The notes under the pieces were generated by a model. It worked only from the letters and a program-made list of their open reading frames with translations, searched no databases and was not told the DNA's origin. Positions 5,478-7,205 of a stretch of 7,205 nucleotides of DNA are shown here, in pieces. Both the position numbers and the translations under genes were made by a program. Every line of letters starts with the position of its first letter. The first letter of the stretch is position 1. Source of the DNA: an uncultured Eubacteriales bacterium (lineage in GTDB: Bacteria; Bacillota; Clostridia; Christensenellales; CAG-314); assembly GCA_948938605.1 (NCBI GenBank), contig CARAIG010000031.1, forward strand, positions 1 to 7,205, written 5' to 3'.

Positions 5478-5806
5478 TGCGTGAAATGCTTGCACCGAGA
5501 TTAATTGACGGAAATGATATTTATTTTTCTACTAATACGTCGTCTAATAAAGTTAAGCATTTTTTAGCAAATAATAAAGCGTGCGTATATTTTTACAAGC
5601 GCGGATGTTTTAAATATCAAGGCGTAAGTATTATCGGTGATGTGCAGGTGTGTTACGATCAGTCCGCAAAGGATAAAATTTGGCGTTTCGGCGATACTGT
5701 TTTTTATAAGCAGGGAGTAACCGATCCTGATTACTGTGTGCTGAAATTTACATGTAAAAATGCAGAATTTTACTGCGATATGAAAATTGTTTCTTTGGAA
5801 TTATGA
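5393..5806 (+). CDS. Pyridoxamine 5'-phosphate oxidase-like (PNPOx, split beta-barrel) family protein
   Basis: A 137-residue protein that begins like the small flavin/F420/heme-binding split-barrel family: a short helix MDKNKLFKFISKRK, then the strand TAILASVDGGGYSVVREMLAP (15-35), which matches the family's 'A-x-L-A-T-V-D-x-D-G-x-P-x-V-R-x-M' opening. NDIYFSTNTSSNKVKHFLANNKACVYFY (41-68) matches the 'L-W-F-x-T-x-x-x-S-x-K-v-x-x-l-x-x-N-P-x-V-x-v' cofactor-binding strand-helix. GVSIIGDVQV (77-86) is the typical third strand. Members bind FMN, F420 or heme and may be stress proteins; true pyridoxine synthesis is not implied. Start at 5393 is firm, since an in-frame TAA at 5372 precludes an earlier start. 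The SD is poor (GAG at 5381-5383), so expression may depend on the upstream small ORF. The stop overlaps the next ATG as ATGA, indicating translational coupling. Confidence 0.85.
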   Translation: MDKNKLFKFISKRKTAILASVDGGGYSVVREMLAPRLIDGNDIYFSTNTSSNKVKHFLANNKACVYFYKRGCFKYQGVSIIGDVQVCYDQSAKDKIWRFGDTVFYKQGVTDPDYCVLKFTCKNAEFYCDMKIVSLEL

Positions 5807-6498
5807 AATACGAAATTTTACTGTTCGATGCGGACAATACCGTACTCGATTTTGACAAGGCTGAAGAACAGGCTTTAAAGCAGGCTTTTGCTGACTGCAA
5901 TTTGTATTACGACGAAAATGTTTTGACTGTTTACCGCCGCAACAATATAAAGCAGTGGCAGTTGTTTGAGCAAGGCATTATAACGGATAAAAGCGAAGTA
6001 CTAAGTTCGCGCTTTGCGGAAACTTTTAAAGAATTGAATTTGGAAATATCTTCGGGTAAAACTGCCGATTTATACGAAAAGTATTTGCATAGCGGTTTTT
6101 ACGTTATCAATAATGCCGAGACGGTTTTAAAACAGTTGCAGTCCTTAAAGTGCAAATTGTATTTGGTTTCAAACGGTGTGCTGTCTATACAAAACAGTCG
6201 GATGAAAGGCAGCGGTATGGATAAATACTTTATAAAACGTTTTGTTTCCGAAGAAGTGGGGTGTCCTAAACCTAACAAAGTCTATTTCGATTATTGTTTC
6301 CGTAATATTGAAAATTTTGACAAGTCGAAAACTTTGATAATCGGCGACTCCTTAACAAGCGATATACAAGGCGGGATTAATGCGGAAATAGATACCTGTT
6401 GGTATAACCCTAAACATTTGGCTAATAATTCGGCTATATTGCCGACATACGAAATAGATAACTTGGAAAAGTTAATAAGTATTGTAAATAGTAAGTGA
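5803..6498 (+). CDS. yjjG: YjjG-type HAD superfamily pyrimidine 5'-nucleotidase-like phosphatase
   Basis: This 231-residue HAD hydrolase carries all four motifs. Motif I is FDADNTVLDF (8-17), with nucleophile D9 and acid/base D11. Motif II is LVSNG (121-125), with S123. Motif III includes K156 in EEVGCPKPNKVYFDY (150-164). Motif IV is IIGDSLTSD (179-187), with D182 and D187. The alpha-helical cap lies between motifs I and II (about 18-100). The stretch SEEVGCPKPNKVYFDYCF followed by GDSLTSDIQGGINAEIDTCW closely follows Escherichia coli YjjG and Bacillus YfnB, house-cleaning phosphatases that remove non-canonical pyrimidine monophosphates. Length matches that family (about 225-235). ATG overlaps the stop of the PNPOx gene by 4 nt (ATGA), and the next gene starts 3 nt after its stop, so all three are co-translated. 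Assignment to the YjjG group is from recognition of these segments; substrate range is inferred. Confidence 0.9.
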   Translation: MKYEILLFDADNTVLDFDKAEEQALKQAFADCNLYYDENVLTVYRRNNIKQWQLFEQGIITDKSEVLSSRFAETFKELNLEISSGKTADLYEKYLHSGFYVINNAETVLKQLQSLKCKLYLVSNGVLSIQNSRMKGSGMDKYFIKRFVSEEVGCPKPNKVYFDYCFRNIENFDKSKTLIIGDSLTSDIQGGINAEIDTCWYNPKHLANNSAILPTYEIDNLEKLISIVNSK

Positions 6499-6501
6499 TT
6501 T

Positions 6502-7205
6502 ATGAGCAAACAACTTTGGAACCCTTGGCACGGCTGTCATAAGTATAGCGCGGGCTGTGCAAATTGTTATGTGTTTTATTTGGATAAAAAGCGCGATAAA
6601 GACGCTAATATAGTTGCAAAATCCAAAACGAATTTTAATTTGCCGCTCAAAAAAAGGCGGGACGGCAGTTTTGTGATTCAAAGCGGAAGCGAGGTGGCGG
6701 TATGTTTTACTTCGGACTTTTTTATCGATGAAGCGGACGAGTGGCGCAATGAAGCGTGGGAAATAATTAAATGCCGTCAAGACGTAAATTTTTTGATTTG
6801 TACTAAACGTGTCGAAAGGATAGAGCAGTGCTTGCCGTCCGATTGGGGCGACGGGTACGGCAATGTTATCCTTGCCGCAACTTGCGAAAATCAAAAAGCA
6901 GCGGACGCGCGTTTGCCGGTATTTTTAAATATACCGTCTAAACGCAGATACATTTTAATTGCACCGATACTTGAATATGTCAATTTAAATAAGTATCTAA
7001 ATAAAGATAAAATCAACTGCGTGTCGGTTGGCGGCGAATCGTACGAAAATGCGCGTGCTTGTGATTTTGAATGGATAAAACGCATTTATTCGGACTGTAA
7101 AAGTGCAGGCGTTTTATTTGATTTTCACCAAACGGGTTCGAATTTTATTAAGGAAGGTAAATTATACCGTTTGAAACATAACGACGAATATAAACAGGCG
7201 AAAAA
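6502..7205 (+). CDS. DUF5131 / phage Gp37-Gp68 family three-Cys-motif protein (3' end outside window)
   Basis: An open frame of 234 codons starts at ATG 6502, 3 nt after the HAD stop, and is still open at the window edge; typical members run about 230-260 residues, so little is probably missing. The N-terminus LWNPWHGCHKYSAGCANCYVF (5-25) is the family hallmark: 'W-N-P-x-x-G-C' plus C12-x6-C19-x2-C22 followed by Y, a radical-SAM-like cysteine triad that may hold an iron-sulfur cluster. The C-terminal VSVGGESYENARACDFEWIKRIYSDCKSAGVLFDFHQTGSNF (174-215) matches the family's 'G-G-E-S-g-x-x-A-R-x-x-x-x-x-W-v-x-x-x-r-x-q-C-x-x-x-g-v-x-F-x-x-k-Q-x-G' ending. Members are frequent in phages and bacterial chromosomes, and some sit beside the TcmP partner protein. 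Activity is unknown. The SD is weak (AGTAAGTGA before the ATG), so coupling to the HAD gene is likely. A partner downstream cannot be seen. Confidence 0.88.
   Translation, partial: MSKQLWNPWHGCHKYSAGCANCYVFYLDKKRDKDANIVAKSKTNFNLPLKKRRDGSFVIQSGSEVAVCFTSDFFIDEADEWRNEAWEIIKCRQDVNFLICTKRVERIEQCLPSDWGDGYGNVILAATCENQKAADARLPVFLNIPSKRRYILIAPILEYVNLNKYLNKDKINCVSVGGESYENARACDFEWIKRIYSDCKSAGVLFDFHQTGSNFIKEGKLYRLKHNDEYKQAK

Noticed and set aside
6472..6894. Minus-strand ORF of 140 codons opposite the DUF5131 gene
   Set aside because: It is antisense to a plus-strand protein with a clear family signature, and the amino-acid order shows no recognisable domain.

Overview
The window reads as ordinary chromosome from a low-GC, Gram-positive-type bacterium, most likely an uncultured Clostridia-like Bacillota lineage. 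This rests on AT-rich intergenic DNA, GGAGG-type ribosome binding sites, -35/-10 promoters with TATAAT-like boxes, short hairpin terminators followed by T runs, and gene families common in gut Clostridia. No IS element, integrase, phage structural gene, CRISPR array or rRNA is visible. The taxonomic call is inference.

Left part, plus strand (1-2890). A terminator for an unseen upstream gene (1-36) is followed by a stand-alone Xre-type helix-turn-helix regulator (240-557) with its own promoter and a weak terminator. Next is a three-gene transcription unit starting at an extended -10 promoter (644-672). It holds a GNAT-like protein with a degenerate acetyl-CoA loop (705-1265), a small polytopic membrane protein that starts with TTG directly on the stop codon of the GNAT gene (1266-1709), and a membrane-anchored DUF697-like protein (1779-2807). 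A clear terminator at 2854-2890 closes the unit.

Middle part, minus strand (2988-5177). From right to left these are an L-fucose/L-arabinose isomerase-fold protein (3928-5121), a tRNA-Ala(GGC) gene (3695-3770) with its own consensus promoter and a terminator, and a VOC/glyoxalase-like protein (2988-3389) with a strong ribosome binding site. Each has a recognisable promoter, so they are probably three separate units in one direction. The isomerase-fold gene has no sugar-pathway neighbours here.

Right part, plus strand (5270-7205). A strong promoter, divergent from the isomerase gene, drives a tightly packed operon: a possible SD-led small ORF (5322-5477), a PNPOx-like flavin/F420-binding-fold protein (5393-5806), a YjjG-type HAD nucleotidase (5803-6498, overlapping by ATGA) and a three-Cys-motif DUF5131/Gp37-Gp68 family protein (6502 to beyond the window end). 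The likely theme is small-molecule or nucleotide housekeeping, but no pathway can be assembled from these genes alone.

No complete new system is evident. The items most worth a second look are the GNAT/TTG-start membrane protein/DUF697 unit, the SD-led overlapping small ORF at 5322, the orphan isomerase-fold enzyme, and the operonic DUF5131 gene, whose downstream partner lies outside the window.
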